This document shows, piece after piece, positions 8,218-13,637 of a stretch of DNA of 13,637 bases. The position numbers and the translations under genes were made by a program. Below the pieces are notes generated by a model. It ran no database searches. It saw only the letters and a list, made by a program, of their open reading frames with translations, and had not been told where the DNA came from. How positions within the stretch are numbered: position 1 is the stretch's first letter; each line of letters begins with the position of its first letter. The DNA is from Oscillospiraceae bacterium (lineage in GTDB: Bacteria; Bacillota; Clostridia; Oscillospirales; Oscillospiraceae): assembly GCA_017458885.1 (NCBI GenBank), contig JAFSZQ010000009.1:1-13637 (forward strand). The letters run 5' to 3'.

Positions 8218-8478
8218 ATGGCGCAGGCGATGATCAATTTCCGCATGGACAGCGAGCTGAAACAGAGCATGGAAGCGGTCTGCTCGGAGCTGGGGCTTTC
8301 CGTCACGACCGCGTTTACCATCTTCGCGAAGAAGGTCGCGCGCGAGAGGCGCATTCCGTTTGAGGTATCGGCGGACCCGTTCTATTCCGAGGAGAACATG
8401 GCGCATTTGCGCAGGGCGATCGACCAGCTCAACGCCGGACGCGGTGCGGAGCACGAGCTTTTAGAGCAGGAGAGATGA
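8218..8478 (+). CDS. RelB/DinJ family antitoxin
   Basis: An 86-residue ribbon-helix-helix antitoxin. The N-terminal part (MINFRMDSELKQSMEAVCSELGLSVTTAFTIFAKKVA) is the typical DinJ/RelB DNA-binding segment. The C-terminal part (ADPFYSEENMAHLRRAIDQLNAG) is the segment that wraps and neutralises the toxin. The start is the ATG at 8218, in frame; the ATG at 8214 is out of frame and a TTG at 8152 lies before the promoter. The stop overlaps the toxin start as ATGA, so the two are translationally coupled. Base composition is less GC-rich than the neighbours, as is usual for mobile toxin-antitoxin cassettes. Repression of its own promoter through the repeats at 8138-8183 is inferred. Confidence 0.92.
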   Translation: MAQAMINFRMDSELKQSMEAVCSELGLSVTTAFTIFAKKVARERRIPFEVSADPFYSEENMAHLRRAIDQLNAGRGAEHELLEQER

Positions 8479-8738
8479 AAAAGCTGTGGGCTGACGAGGC
8501 GTGGGAGGACTATTTGCGCTGGCAAGCGTTGGACAGGAAAACGCTCAACCGCATCAACGAGCTGCTCAAGGATATTGAGCGGCAGCCGTTTCAGGGCATT
8601 GGGAAACCGGAGCCGCTGAAATGGGAGCTGTCCTCCTTTTGGAGCAGGCGCATAGACGATGAAAACCGCTTGGTCTATCGCGTGAGGGAAGGTTGTCTTG
8701 AGATCGCCTCCTGCAAGGGGCACTATGGCAAACGGTAA
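8475..8738 (+). CDS. yoeB: Txe/YoeB family ribosome-dependent mRNA interferase toxin
   Basis: An 87-residue RelE-superfamily toxin, which cleaves mRNA in the ribosomal A site. It aligns without gaps to Escherichia coli YoeB over nearly its whole length, and the catalytic residues fall at identical positions: Glu46 (GKPEPLK), Arg65 (ENRLVY) and His83-Tyr84 (GHY). The FWSRRI segment is conserved too. It ends with three extra residues (GKR) after the usual terminal His-Tyr. It therefore looks intact and active. It is coupled to the antitoxin by an ATGA overlap and followed at once by a strong terminator. The partner is RelB/DinJ-like instead of the YefM type found in E. coli. Confidence 0.94.
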   Translation: MKKLWADEAWEDYLRWQALDRKTLNRINELLKDIERQPFQGIGKPEPLKWELSSFWSRRIDDENRLVYRVREGCLEIASCKGHYGKR

Positions 8739-8776
8739 AGGGCTGTCGCAACACGAAGGTTGCGACAGCCCTTTTT
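8737..8776. terminator. Bidirectional terminator between yoeB and the thioesterase gene
   Basis: A perfect 16-bp stem (8737-8752 with 8759-8774) closes a six-base loop and is followed by a T-run on the plus strand. The A-run at its left edge gives a T-run on the minus strand. It begins in the yoeB stop codon and ends six bases before the thioesterase stop. Confidence 0.92.
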
Positions 8777-8781
8777 CCGGT

Positions 8782-9189
8782 TTATTTGCGATCCACGCAG
8801 AAATACGCCAGCTCGCCCGTCGCGAGCAGCGCGCCGTCCTCGCCGGTGATGTCCACGCGGACGAGACAGACCGTCCGCCCGCGGTGCAGCACGCGACCCG
8901 CGGCGCGGATGACGCCCTCCGCCTGATTGTGCAGATAGTTCATGTGGCTCGACTGCGTGACGTAGACGCGCCCGTCGCTGTGGGCGGCGTAGCCCGCGGC
9001 GTTGTCCGCCATGCCCGCGAGCAGCCCGCCGTGGACGAAGCCGCGCGGGTTCTTGCTCTCAGGGCGGATGTCGAGCTTGAAGACCGCGTAGTCGCGCTCG
9101 ACGTGCTCGACCTCCAGATGGTTGAACACGGCGAAGGCGTTGCGCGCGGTCAGATCTTCCACGTTGTGCGTGGCGATGTCAGCTTGCAT
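8782..9189 (-). CDS. PaaI family hotdog-fold thioesterase
   Basis: A 135-residue single hotdog domain of the PaaI/YdiI-like acyl-CoA thioesterase group. It shows NAFAVFNHLEVEHVERDYAVFKLDI, the signature NPRGFVHGGLLAGMADNAAGYAA with the HGG active-site loop, and the strand pair TQSSHMNYLHNQ and IRAAGRVLHRGRTVCLVRVDI. The length is normal for the family. The start at 9189 is preceded by AAGGAGTAATTTCC. It is monocistronic, with its own promoter at 9222-9250 and the shared terminator at 8737-8776. The acyl substrate cannot be predicted, and the neighbours give no pathway clue. Confidence 0.9.
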   Translation of the reverse strand: MQADIATHNVEDLTARNAFAVFNHLEVEHVERDYAVFKLDIRPESKNPRGFVHGGLLAGMADNAAGYAAHSDGRVYVTQSSHMNYLHNQAEGVIRAAGRVLHRGRTVCLVRVDITGEDGALLATGELAYFCVDRK

Positions 9190-9221
9190 GGAAATTACTC
9201 CTTATTTTTGTCGATGCCGCC

Positions 9222-9250
9222 AGTATATCACCGCCTTGAGCAACGTTCAA
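9222..9250 (-). promoter_or_regulatory. Promoter of the thioesterase gene
   Basis: On the minus strand TTGAAC (9250-9245) and TATACT (9227-9222) are 17 bases apart. The -10 lies 33 bases before the start codon. Confidence 0.75.
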
Positions 9251-9299
9251 TACACTTTTCGCGGGACTTGTGTTACGCTGTGCGCGAAAGGAGGCAGTT

Positions 9300-9347
9300 A
9301 TGGACGCCGTACAAACGGGAAAGCGGGAGGAAGGGCTGTTCGGCTGA
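9300..9347 (+). CDS. Candidate 15-residue small ORF
   Basis: ATG at 9300 follows an ideal AAAGGAGG ribosome binding site at six-base spacing and gives MDAVQTGKREEGLFG before a TGA that touches the terminator at 9347-9382. The peptide has no recognisable motif. It is the only candidate gene in the 195-base gap between the thioesterase and ribU. No convincing promoter precedes it: an extended -10-like TGTTACGCT at 9271-9279 is weak. It could equally be a decayed gene remnant or part of a small RNA. Confidence 0.3.
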   Translation: MDAVQTGKREEGLFG

Positions 9348-9382
9348 AAAAAGACCGGCGTCTTACGACGCCGGTCTTTTTT
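9347..9382. terminator. Bidirectional terminator at the ribU 3' end
   Basis: A perfect 16-bp stem (9347-9362 with 9367-9382) with a TTAC loop, flanked by six A and six T. It ends two bases before the ribU stop codon and starts within the stop codon of the small ORF on the other strand. Confidence 0.9.
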
Positions 9383-9384
9383 CG

Positions 9385-9999
9385 TTATCTGTGCAGCAGC
9401 GGGGAGAGCGGCTTATAGATCAAAAAGCACAGCGCCACGTCGAGCAGCCCCTTGCAGAGCGTGAACGGCAGGTTGAACAGCGCCAGGCACTTCAGCAGGC
9501 TGTCCGCGTTCGGGCGGATCGCCTGGTACATACCGATGATCGCCTCCATCGGCATCCCGTAGACCACGACGTAGGCGGGGTAGACGATGAAATAGTTGAT
9601 CGGCACCGATGCGAGCGCCATCAGCACCGCGCCCGCGACCGCGCCGACCAGCGCGTTTTTGCGCGTTTTGTTCCGATGGTAAAGAAGCCCCGCCGTGCAC
9701 GCGAACACGCTGCCGAGCAGAAAGTTGCACAGCTCGCCGACGTACTGCGAGGACGTGCCGTGCAGCACAAGGAACAGCAGGTTCTTCAGCAGCGTCACCG
9801 CGACGCCCCAGAGCGGCCCCAGCGCGAACGCCGCGAGCAGCTCCGGCAGGTCGGACACGTCCAGCTTGATGAACGCGGGGATCAGCGCGGGGATCGGGAA
9901 CTCGACGTACATCAGCACGAACGCGACCGCCGAGAGCATACCGGCGACGGCGAGCTTGTGGCTGCGCCGCGCCTCCTGTGCGAAGGTTGTGGTTGACAT
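9385..9999 (-). CDS. ribU: ECF transporter substrate-binding S component, riboflavin-specific (RibU)
   Basis: A 204-residue, very hydrophobic membrane protein with about six helices, the S component of an energy-coupling factor vitamin transporter. Family signatures include the N-terminal KLAVAGMLSAVAFVLMYVEFPIP, then the loop FIKLDVSDLPELLAAFALGPLWG, LLKNLL, GELCNFLLG and the helix NYFIVYPAY. RibU delivers riboflavin and needs the shared EcfA1/EcfA2/EcfT module, not encoded here. The start at 9999 is set by AAAGGAG eight bases upstream; an in-frame extension to 10077 runs into the leader. The FMN riboswitch upstream on the same strand makes the riboflavin assignment strong. Promoter at 10218-10246. 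Confidence 0.94.
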   Translation of the reverse strand: MSTTTFAQEARRSHKLAVAGMLSAVAFVLMYVEFPIPALIPAFIKLDVSDLPELLAAFALGPLWGVAVTLLKNLLFLVLHGTSSQYVGELCNFLLGSVFACTAGLLYHRNKTRKNALVGAVAGAVLMALASVPINYFIVYPAYVVVYGMPMEAIIGMYQAIRPNADSLLKCLALFNLPFTLCKGLLDVALCFLIYKPLSPLLHR

Positions 10000-10021
10000 A
10001 AAAAATACTCCTTTCCGAAAC

Positions 10022-10047
10022 GCACCGAAAGACGAGCCTTCGGGTGC
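10022..10047 (-). other. Hairpin between the FMN riboswitch and the ribU start
   Basis: In the minus-strand RNA GCACCCGAAG (10047-10038) can pair with CTTTCGGTGC (10031-10022), with one C-C mismatch and one G-U pair, around a six-base loop. No clean U-run follows, so it is not a textbook terminator. It lies eight bases upstream of the ribU ribosome binding site and may be part of the riboswitch output switch. Confidence 0.45.
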
Positions 10048-10080
10048 ATGACGCAAAAGAGCATGAAAAATGCGCATACA

Positions 10081-10195
10081 CGCCTTCTCTCATCCGGACT
10101 GTGACCGTCGGCATCGGAATTGCACCGATTCGTGCGGCATTGCTGCCGCTTGCGGGCTGTACCGCCGGTGGGGAGTTCCACCCCGCCTCGAAGAC
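10081..10195 (-). ncRNA. FMN riboswitch (RFN element)
   Basis: Read on the minus strand, the segment shows the conserved landmarks of the FMN aptamer in order: CTTCGAGGCGGGGTG, GGAACTCCCCACCGGCGGTA, CAGCCCGC, a variable GCGGCAGCAATGCCGC hairpin, CGGTGCAATTCCGATGCCGACGG (as two paired blocks), ACAGTCCGGATGAGAGAAG. It binds flavin mononucleotide and represses riboflavin uptake or synthesis genes when FMN is plentiful. It sits directly between a promoter and ribU. The output mechanism, transcription termination or start-site masking, is not clear from the 80 bases that follow. Confidence 0.96.
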
Positions 10196-10217
10196 TGGTG
10201 ATTCAGTTCTGCTTGCC

Positions 10218-10246
10218 ACGATACACGAGACAGCCCCGTTTGTCAA
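10218..10246 (-). promoter_or_regulatory. Promoter of the riboswitch-ribU transcript
   Basis: On the minus strand a perfect TTGACA (10246-10241) and TATCGT (10223-10218) are 17 bases apart. The -10 lies about 22 bases before the aptamer. Confidence 0.8.
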
Positions 10247-10272
10247 GGGCGAAAAGCGTCGAAAAATTTTGC

Positions 10273-10301
10273 TTTACTTTTATGAACAATTGTTCTATCA
10301 T
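10273..10301 (+). promoter_or_regulatory. Promoter of the SLOG gene with an embedded palindrome
   Basis: TTTACT (10273-10278) and TATCAT (10296-10301) are 17 bases apart. The last 12 bases of the spacer (10284-10295) are a perfect palindrome, GAACAATTGTTC, placed to block RNA polymerase if bound. It contains the GAAC-N4-GTTC core of Gram-positive LexA boxes. Confidence 0.6.
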
Positions 10302-10326
10302 GAGACGAAGAAAGGGGGCGGGCGCC

Positions 10327-10827
10327 GTGAAGGGAAGACAGAGCGCGTGCAGCTTTACGGGGCATCGCCCCGCGAAGCTGCCGTGGGGGAACGACGAGGG
10401 CGACGCGCGCTGCCTCGCGCTCAAGGAGCGGCTGTACGCGGTCGCGGAGGGCGCGATCCTGGAGGGCATGGAGCACTTTCTCTGCGGCATGGCGGAGGGC
10501 TGCGACCTCTACTTCTGCGAGATCGTGCTCGCGCTCAAGGAGCGATACCCCCACGTCACGCTCGAGGCGGCGCTGCCCTGCCCGTCGCAGGCGGACCGGT
10601 GGAGCGCCGCGTCGCGGGCGCGTTACCGCGCGCTGCTCGCGCGCTGCGACTACGAGACGATGGTCTCGGCGGCGTACAGCCCGGGCTGTATGCAGCGGCG
10701 CAACCGCTACATGGTCGATCACTCGTCGCTCTTGATCGCGGCGCACGACGGGCTCCCGGGCGGCACGCGCGGCACCATCGAATACGCGCTGCGGCACGGG
10801 GTGGAGGTGGTGGACGTGCCGCTGTGA
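10327..10827 (+). CDS. SLOG family protein (DUF1273/YpsA-like)
   Basis: A 166-residue protein of the SLOG superfamily, a Rossmann-like nucleotide- or ligand-sensing fold related to DprA and LOG proteins. Motifs are CSFTGHRPAKLPWG at the N-terminus, HFLCGMAEGCDLYF, LEAALPCPSQADRW, CMQRRNRYMVDHSSLLIAAHDG and GGTRGTIEYALRHG, all in the family's usual places. The start is the GTG at 10327, eight bases after AAAGGGGG; ATG 10300 overlaps the promoter -10 and lacks a ribosome binding site. It is monocistronic with a terminator at its stop codon. Biochemical function is unknown. A LexA-box-like palindrome in the promoter hints at damage-linked control (inference). Confidence 0.88.
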   Translation: MKGRQSACSFTGHRPAKLPWGNDEGDARCLALKERLYAVAEGAILEGMEHFLCGMAEGCDLYFCEIVLALKERYPHVTLEAALPCPSQADRWSAASRARYRALLARCDYETMVSAAYSPGCMQRRNRYMVDHSSLLIAAHDGLPGGTRGTIEYALRHGVEVVDVPL

Positions 10828-10854
10828 AAAAAGACGGCGTACGCCGTCTTTTTT
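10827..10854. terminator. Bidirectional terminator between the SLOG gene and the PLP enzyme gene
   Basis: A 28-base perfect palindrome with a GACGGC/GCCGTC core, a four-base GTAC turn and six A/T at each side. It starts in the SLOG stop codon and overlaps the last two bases of the opposing gene's stop codon, so both genes use it. Confidence 0.92.
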
Positions 10855-12133
10855 ATAACGCGATCAGCCCCTCGTCCAGCAGCGTCTGCATCGACAGCAG
10901 CACGCCCAGCTTCGCGTGGTGCCACGTCAAGCCGCCCTGAAAGTACACCGCGTAGGGCGCCCGCACGGGGCCGTCGGCGGACAGCTCGATGCTGCTGCCC
11001 TGCACGAACGCGCCCGCCGCCATGATGACGGGGGAGTCGTAGCCGGGCATCGGCGCGGGCTCGGGCGTGACGTAGCTGTCCACGGGTGCGGCAAGCTGGA
11101 TGCCTTTGCAGAACGCGCGCATCGCCGCCTCGCTGCCCAGCTCGACGGCTTGGATGATGTCGTGCCGCGCCTCGTCCGGCGCGGGGACGACGCGGAAGCC
11201 GAGACGCTCATACGCGGCGGCGGCGAACACCGCGCCGCGCAGCGCGGCAGCGGTGACGGCTGGCGCGAGAAAGAAGCCCTGATACAGCGCGGGCAGCAGC
11301 CCGAGGTTCGCGCCGACCTCCTGACCCAGCCCGGGCGCGGAGAGCCGGTAGGCGCAGCGGTCGACGCACGCTCTCGTGCCGACGATATAGCCGCCGATGG
11401 GCGCGAGCCCGCCGCCCGGGTTCTTGATGAGCGAGCCGACGGTCATGTCCGCGCCGACGTCGCTCGGCTCGATGGGCTCGACGAACTCGCCGTAGCAGTT
11501 GTCCACCAGCACGAGCGCGTCCGGCTTGACGGCTTTGACCGCCGCGATCGCCTCGCCGATCTGCGCGACGCTCAACGTCGCGCGGGTCTGGTAGCCCTTG
11601 GAACGCTGGATGTGGACGAGCTTCGTCTTCTCCGTGACCGCCGCGCGGATGGCAGGCAGGTCGAATCTGCTGCTGTCAAGGAGTTCCACTTGCCGGTAGT
11701 GTACGCCGTACTCCGCGAGCGAGCAGGGCGAGGGGCGGATGCCGATGACCTCCTCGAGCGTGTCGTAGGGCTTGCCGGAGATCGCGAGCAGCTCGTCGTT
11801 CGGCAGCAGGTTTGCGGAGAGCGCGACGGCGAGCGCGTGCGTGCCGCACACGAGCTGGGGGCGCACGAGCGCCGCCTCGGCGTGGAACGTGTCGGCGTAG
11901 ACGCGCTCGAGCGTGTCGCGTCCCGCGTCGTCGTAGCCGTAGCCGGTGGTGGCGGCGAAGTGCGTCGCGTTGACGTGGTTTTTCCGCATGGCGGCAAGGA
12001 CTTTTGCCTGACAGAGCTCCGCGTTCGCGTCGATGGCGGCGAAGCGTTCGCCGAGCGTTCCCAGCACGCGCTCGCCGAAGGCGAGCACGGCGGGGCTGAC
12101 GCCGAGGGCGGCGTAGACGTCGTTGGTGGTCAT
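10853..12133 (-). CDS. Methionine gamma-lyase family / 'aluminum resistance' PLP-dependent enzyme (YnbB-type)
   Basis: A 426-residue fold-type I PLP enzyme of the YnbB family, whose 'aluminum resistance' label is historical and whose reaction is not established. Visible features are the N-terminal KNHVNATHFAATTGYGYDDAGRDTLE, the cofactor-phosphate loop LVCGTHALAVAL, VLVDNCYGEFVEP with the Asp that contacts the pyridine nitrogen, and GSLIKNPGGGLAPIGGY containing the Schiff-base Lys. The C-terminal GGLTWHHAKLGVLLSMQTL is also typical. The length is normal. The start at 12133 is preceded by AAAGGAACACGATCCA. It begins 17 bases after the glycosyltransferase stop and probably shares its transcript. 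Family assignment is firm; the substrate is unknown. Confidence 0.92.
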   Translation of the reverse strand: MTTNDVYAALGVSPAVLAFGERVLGTLGERFAAIDANAELCQAKVLAAMRKNHVNATHFAATTGYGYDDAGRDTLERVYADTFHAEAALVRPQLVCGTHALAVALSANLLPNDELLAISGKPYDTLEEVIGIRPSPCSLAEYGVHYRQVELLDSSRFDLPAIRAAVTEKTKLVHIQRSKGYQTRATLSVAQIGEAIAAVKAVKPDALVLVDNCYGEFVEPIEPSDVGADMTVGSLIKNPGGGLAPIGGYIVGTRACVDRCAYRLSAPGLGQEVGANLGLLPALYQGFFLAPAVTAAALRGAVFAAAAYERLGFRVVPAPDEARHDIIQAVELGSEAAMRAFCKGIQLAAPVDSYVTPEPAPMPGYDSPVIMAAGAFVQGSSIELSADGPVRAPYAVYFQGGLTWHHAKLGVLLSMQTLLDEGLIAL

Positions 12134-12150
12134 TGGATCGTGTTCCTTTG

Positions 12151-13254
12151 TTACAGAAGTTGTTCTTGCTTTTTATTATAGAGCGCGCGCTCGAAAATGG
12201 CAAGGTTGTTTTGCAGCCGCTCCTCCTCCGGCGCGAGCGCGACGGCGCGGCGGCACGCTTCCGCCGCCTCGTCCGCGCGGCCGAGGTTCCACTCCGCGAT
12301 GGCGAGATAGTCCCACGGCAGCGCGCCCCAGGCGTAGCCCTCGGTGATATACGTCGCGCCGCGCTCCGTGACGGCGAGGGCGCAGCGCGCGAAGTACGCG
12401 ACACCCTCCCAGTTGCCGTGGTCGTAGAGCAGCGATGCGTAATCGACGTACGGCTCGCGCAGGTGCGGCGCCTCCGCGATGGCGCGGTGGTACCACGCGG
12501 CGGCGAGATCGTCCCGCCCCAAATGGCGGTAACAGCGCGCGATGAAGCGCATCGACGCGGCGCGCTCGTCCGCCCACGTCGCCGACGGCAGCGCGAGGTG
12601 GGCGCGGAGCGTGTCGATGGCTTTTTGCCACTCGCCGCGGTACAGATACTCGCGCCCCAGATAGTGGCGGCAGCGGTCGTCTTCCGGCGCTTCCGCGACG
12701 GCAAGCTCCAGCAGCGGCAGGTACTGCGCGCGGGACTTCGCCGCGTCGGGGTGGTGGTCGAGCTGCACGCCGCGCGCGGTGACGACGCGCTCCGCGCCCT
12801 CGCCGACGTATTCCAGAATTTCATGGACGGGGTGCTTCCAGCGGTAGCAGCCGTTTTTGTGGAATTTTTCGGGGTAGAAGACGACGCCCTCGCTGCCGTC
12901 CGGGTTGAAGCTCCACGTGTAGCGGTAACGGGCGCGGGTCGTGTCGGGCTTCCACGCCGCCTCCAGCGCGGCGCGCCAGCCCGGGCGGAACTGCTCGTCG
13001 AGATCGACGCAGCAGCAGACGTCCGCCTCCGGCGGGATGAGCTTCATCGACTCGTTGCGCGCGTCGTCGAAGCGCCACGGCTCGATGCGCTTTTGCTCCA
13101 CGATCGCCCCGTGTGCGCGCAAAAGCGCCACGGTGTCGTCCGTTGAGCCGGTGTCGAGCACGCAGACCCAGTCCGCCTCGGACGCCGAGCGCATGAAACG
13201 CTCGACGAATTGGGCTTCGTTTTTCGCAATGGCGTAAACGCAGACCTTGTAGAT
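12151..13254 (-). CDS. Family 2 glycosyltransferase with TPR-like C-terminal repeats
   Basis: About 367 residues. The N-terminal GT-A domain starts at IYKVCVYAIAKNEAQFVERF and carries LDTGSTDDT, the acidic CCCVDLDEQF (DXD equivalent), the Trp-rich RYRYTWSFNPDG and YRWKHPVHEILEY, all typical of the clostridial TPR-glycosyltransferase group. From about residue 180 the protein is made of TPR-like helical pairs (CRHYLGREYLYRGEWQKAI, RCYRHLGRDDLAAAWYHRAI, DYLAIAEWNLGRADEAAEACRRAVALAP). The first ATG (13194) would delete 20 conserved residues including the KNE motif. The ATC at 13254, seven bases after AGGGGGG, sits where the family has its start. The collagen-like gene lies just upstream and is a plausible acceptor. 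No signal peptide. Confidence 0.85.
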   Translation of the reverse strand: MYKVCVYAIAKNEAQFVERFMRSASEADWVCVLDTGSTDDTVALLRAHGAIVEQKRIEPWRFDDARNESMKLIPPEADVCCCVDLDEQFRPGWRAALEAAWKPDTTRARYRYTWSFNPDGSEGVVFYPEKFHKNGCYRWKHPVHEILEYVGEGAERVVTARGVQLDHHPDAAKSRAQYLPLLELAVAEAPEDDRCRHYLGREYLYRGEWQKAIDTLRAHLALPSATWADERAASMRFIARCYRHLGRDDLAAAWYHRAIAEAPHLREPYVDYASLLYDHGNWEGVAYFARCALAVTERGATYITEGYAWGALPWDYLAIAEWNLGRADEAAEACRRAVALAPEEERLQNNLAIFERALYNKKQEQLL

Positions 13255-13261
13255 GCGATGA

Positions 13262-13268
13262 CCCCCCT
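13262..13268 (-). promoter_or_regulatory. Ribosome binding site that decides the glycosyltransferase start
   Basis: On the minus strand AGGGGGG (13268-13262) is followed by seven bases and then ATC at 13254. The in-frame TAG at 13269-13267 overlaps it, so translation cannot start farther upstream. Confidence 0.6.
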
Positions 13269-13281
13269 ATTTTAAGCGGAA

Positions 13282-13304
13282 CGGGGGCGGCAGAGCCGCC
13301 CCCG
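13282..13304 (-). terminator. GC-rich hairpin between the collagen-like gene and the glycosyltransferase
   Basis: A perfect 10-bp all-GC stem (13282-13291 with 13295-13304) with a three-base loop lies 13 bases after the collagen-like stop codon. Reading leftward it is followed by TTCCGCTTAAAAT, a poor U-run, so termination may be partial and the glycosyltransferase could be fed by read-through. No separate promoter is visible for that gene. Confidence 0.5.
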
Positions 13305-13317
13305 CTTTTGCGGATGG

Positions 13318-13637
13318 TTACTGGATCGTGGGCGGATTTTCGAGCAGACCCGCGGCGCGCAGGTTTGCCAGCAGCGTGTTGAAGGCCGTCACGGCGGTGG
13401 CGAGGTCAGCGGTGGGGTCGAGATCGGCGACCGCCGCCGCGGGCGTGATCTCGGCGTCCTCGCCGGCAGGGCCAGTCGGGCCTGTCGAACCTGTGGGACC
13501 GGTGGGACACGTGGGACCCGTGGGGCCGGTGGGACCGACCGCGCCCGCCGCGCCCTGCGGACCCGTCGGACCCGTTGCGCCGACCGCGCCGGCTTCGCCC
13601 TGCGGACCGGTGGGACCCGTTGCGCCGACCGCGCCCG
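13318..13637 (-). CDS. Collagen-like repeat protein (3' end, start beyond window)
   Basis: The frame is open from the right edge to TAA at 13320-13318. It encodes G-X-Y triplets ([15 protein letters not shown] and variants) for about 19 repeats, then a 44-residue tail beginning [14 protein letters not shown] and containing [18 protein letters not shown]. This tail resembles the short trimerising or anchoring C-terminal segments of clostridial BclA-like and head-fibre-like proteins. Thr is frequent at the third position, the usual site of O-glycan attachment in BclA. One triplet has Cys instead of Gly (CPT, 13507-13509). It is likely to be a surface or spore-coat filament protein. The adjoining glycosyltransferase supports glycosylation. 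Confidence 0.85.
   Translation of the reverse strand, partial: GAVGATGPTGPQGEAGAVGATGPTGPQGAAGAVGPTGPTGPTCPTGPTGSTGPTGPAGEDAEITPAAAVADLDPTADLATAVTAFNTLLANLRAAGLLENPPTIQ
13551..13637 (-). repeat. 45-bp tandem repeat in the collagen-like gene
   Basis: The unit starting CGCCCTGCGGACC at 13551 recurs at 13596 with only a few changes. Its 45 bases encode five G-X-Y triplets, which include GPT, GPQ, GAV and GAT. The window ends inside the second copy. Confidence 0.8.

Noticed and set aside
9122..9418. Plus-strand frame of 98 codons spanning the thioesterase start and the terminator
   Set aside because: It runs across the thioesterase start and promoter region and the ribU terminator and contains no family motif.
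13441..13637. Regular repeats that might be a CRISPR array or minisatellite
   Set aside because: The repeats keep a three-base frame and encode G-X-Y triplets, with no unique spacers between them.

Overview
The window reads as a piece of a GC-rich (roughly two-thirds G+C by eye) Firmicutes genome of the class Clostridia, most likely an uncultured gut-type lineage such as Christensenellales or Oscillospirales. The grounds are a ClpC-type Clp ATPase with a UVR motif, an FMN riboswitch in front of a RibU transporter, a YmdB phosphodiesterase, a DUF1273/SLOG protein, an YnbB-type 'aluminum resistance' PLP enzyme, strong AGGAGG-like ribosome binding sites and sigma-A type promoters. The lineage is an inference. 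Nothing looks like a prophage, an insertion sequence, a CRISPR array, or a tRNA or rRNA gene.

Layout. 1-1442 (+): 3' half of clpC, entering from the left edge, closed by a strong hairpin. 1525-2025 (+): small amidase-like protein. 4385-2027 (-): a three-gene operon, ymdB, YbaK-type tRNA deacylase, YhaO/SbcD-like metallophosphoesterase, with a sigma-A promoter at 4417-4445. A divergent promoter at 4463-4492 drives a DUF3783 gene (+). 4967-8119 (+): three tightly packed genes, a VTC-domain polyphosphate polymerase homologue, a DUF4956 membrane protein and a large exported beta-helical carbohydrate-binding-domain protein. 8218-8738 (+): RelB/DinJ-YoeB toxin-antitoxin pair with its own promoter, operator-like repeats and terminator. 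9189-8782 (-): PaaI/hotdog thioesterase. 9300-9347 (+): candidate 15-codon ORF. 9999-9385 (-): ribU, controlled by an FMN riboswitch at 10081-10195. 10327-10827 (+): SLOG/DUF1273 protein with a GAAC-N4-GTTC palindrome inside its promoter. 13637-10853 (-): 3' end of a collagen-like protein gene, a family 2 glycosyltransferase with TPR-like repeats, and the PLP enzyme.

The most system-like content is of two kinds. First, the VTC / DUF4956 / beta-helix module looks like a membrane-associated machine that makes or moves a polymer (inference). Second, the collagen-like protein next to a glycosyltransferase resembles the spore-surface BclA/SgtA arrangement of Clostridioides difficile. The glycosyltransferase has no canonical start codon in front of its conserved N-terminus; an ATC sits at the ideal distance from a Shine-Dalgarno sequence. 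Three of the four convergent gene ends share near-perfect bidirectional hairpin terminators. The exception is 2025/2027, where the two stop codons are one base apart. Both window edges deserve caution: the left edge reads as a distorted stretch of clpC and the right edge lies inside a collagen repeat.
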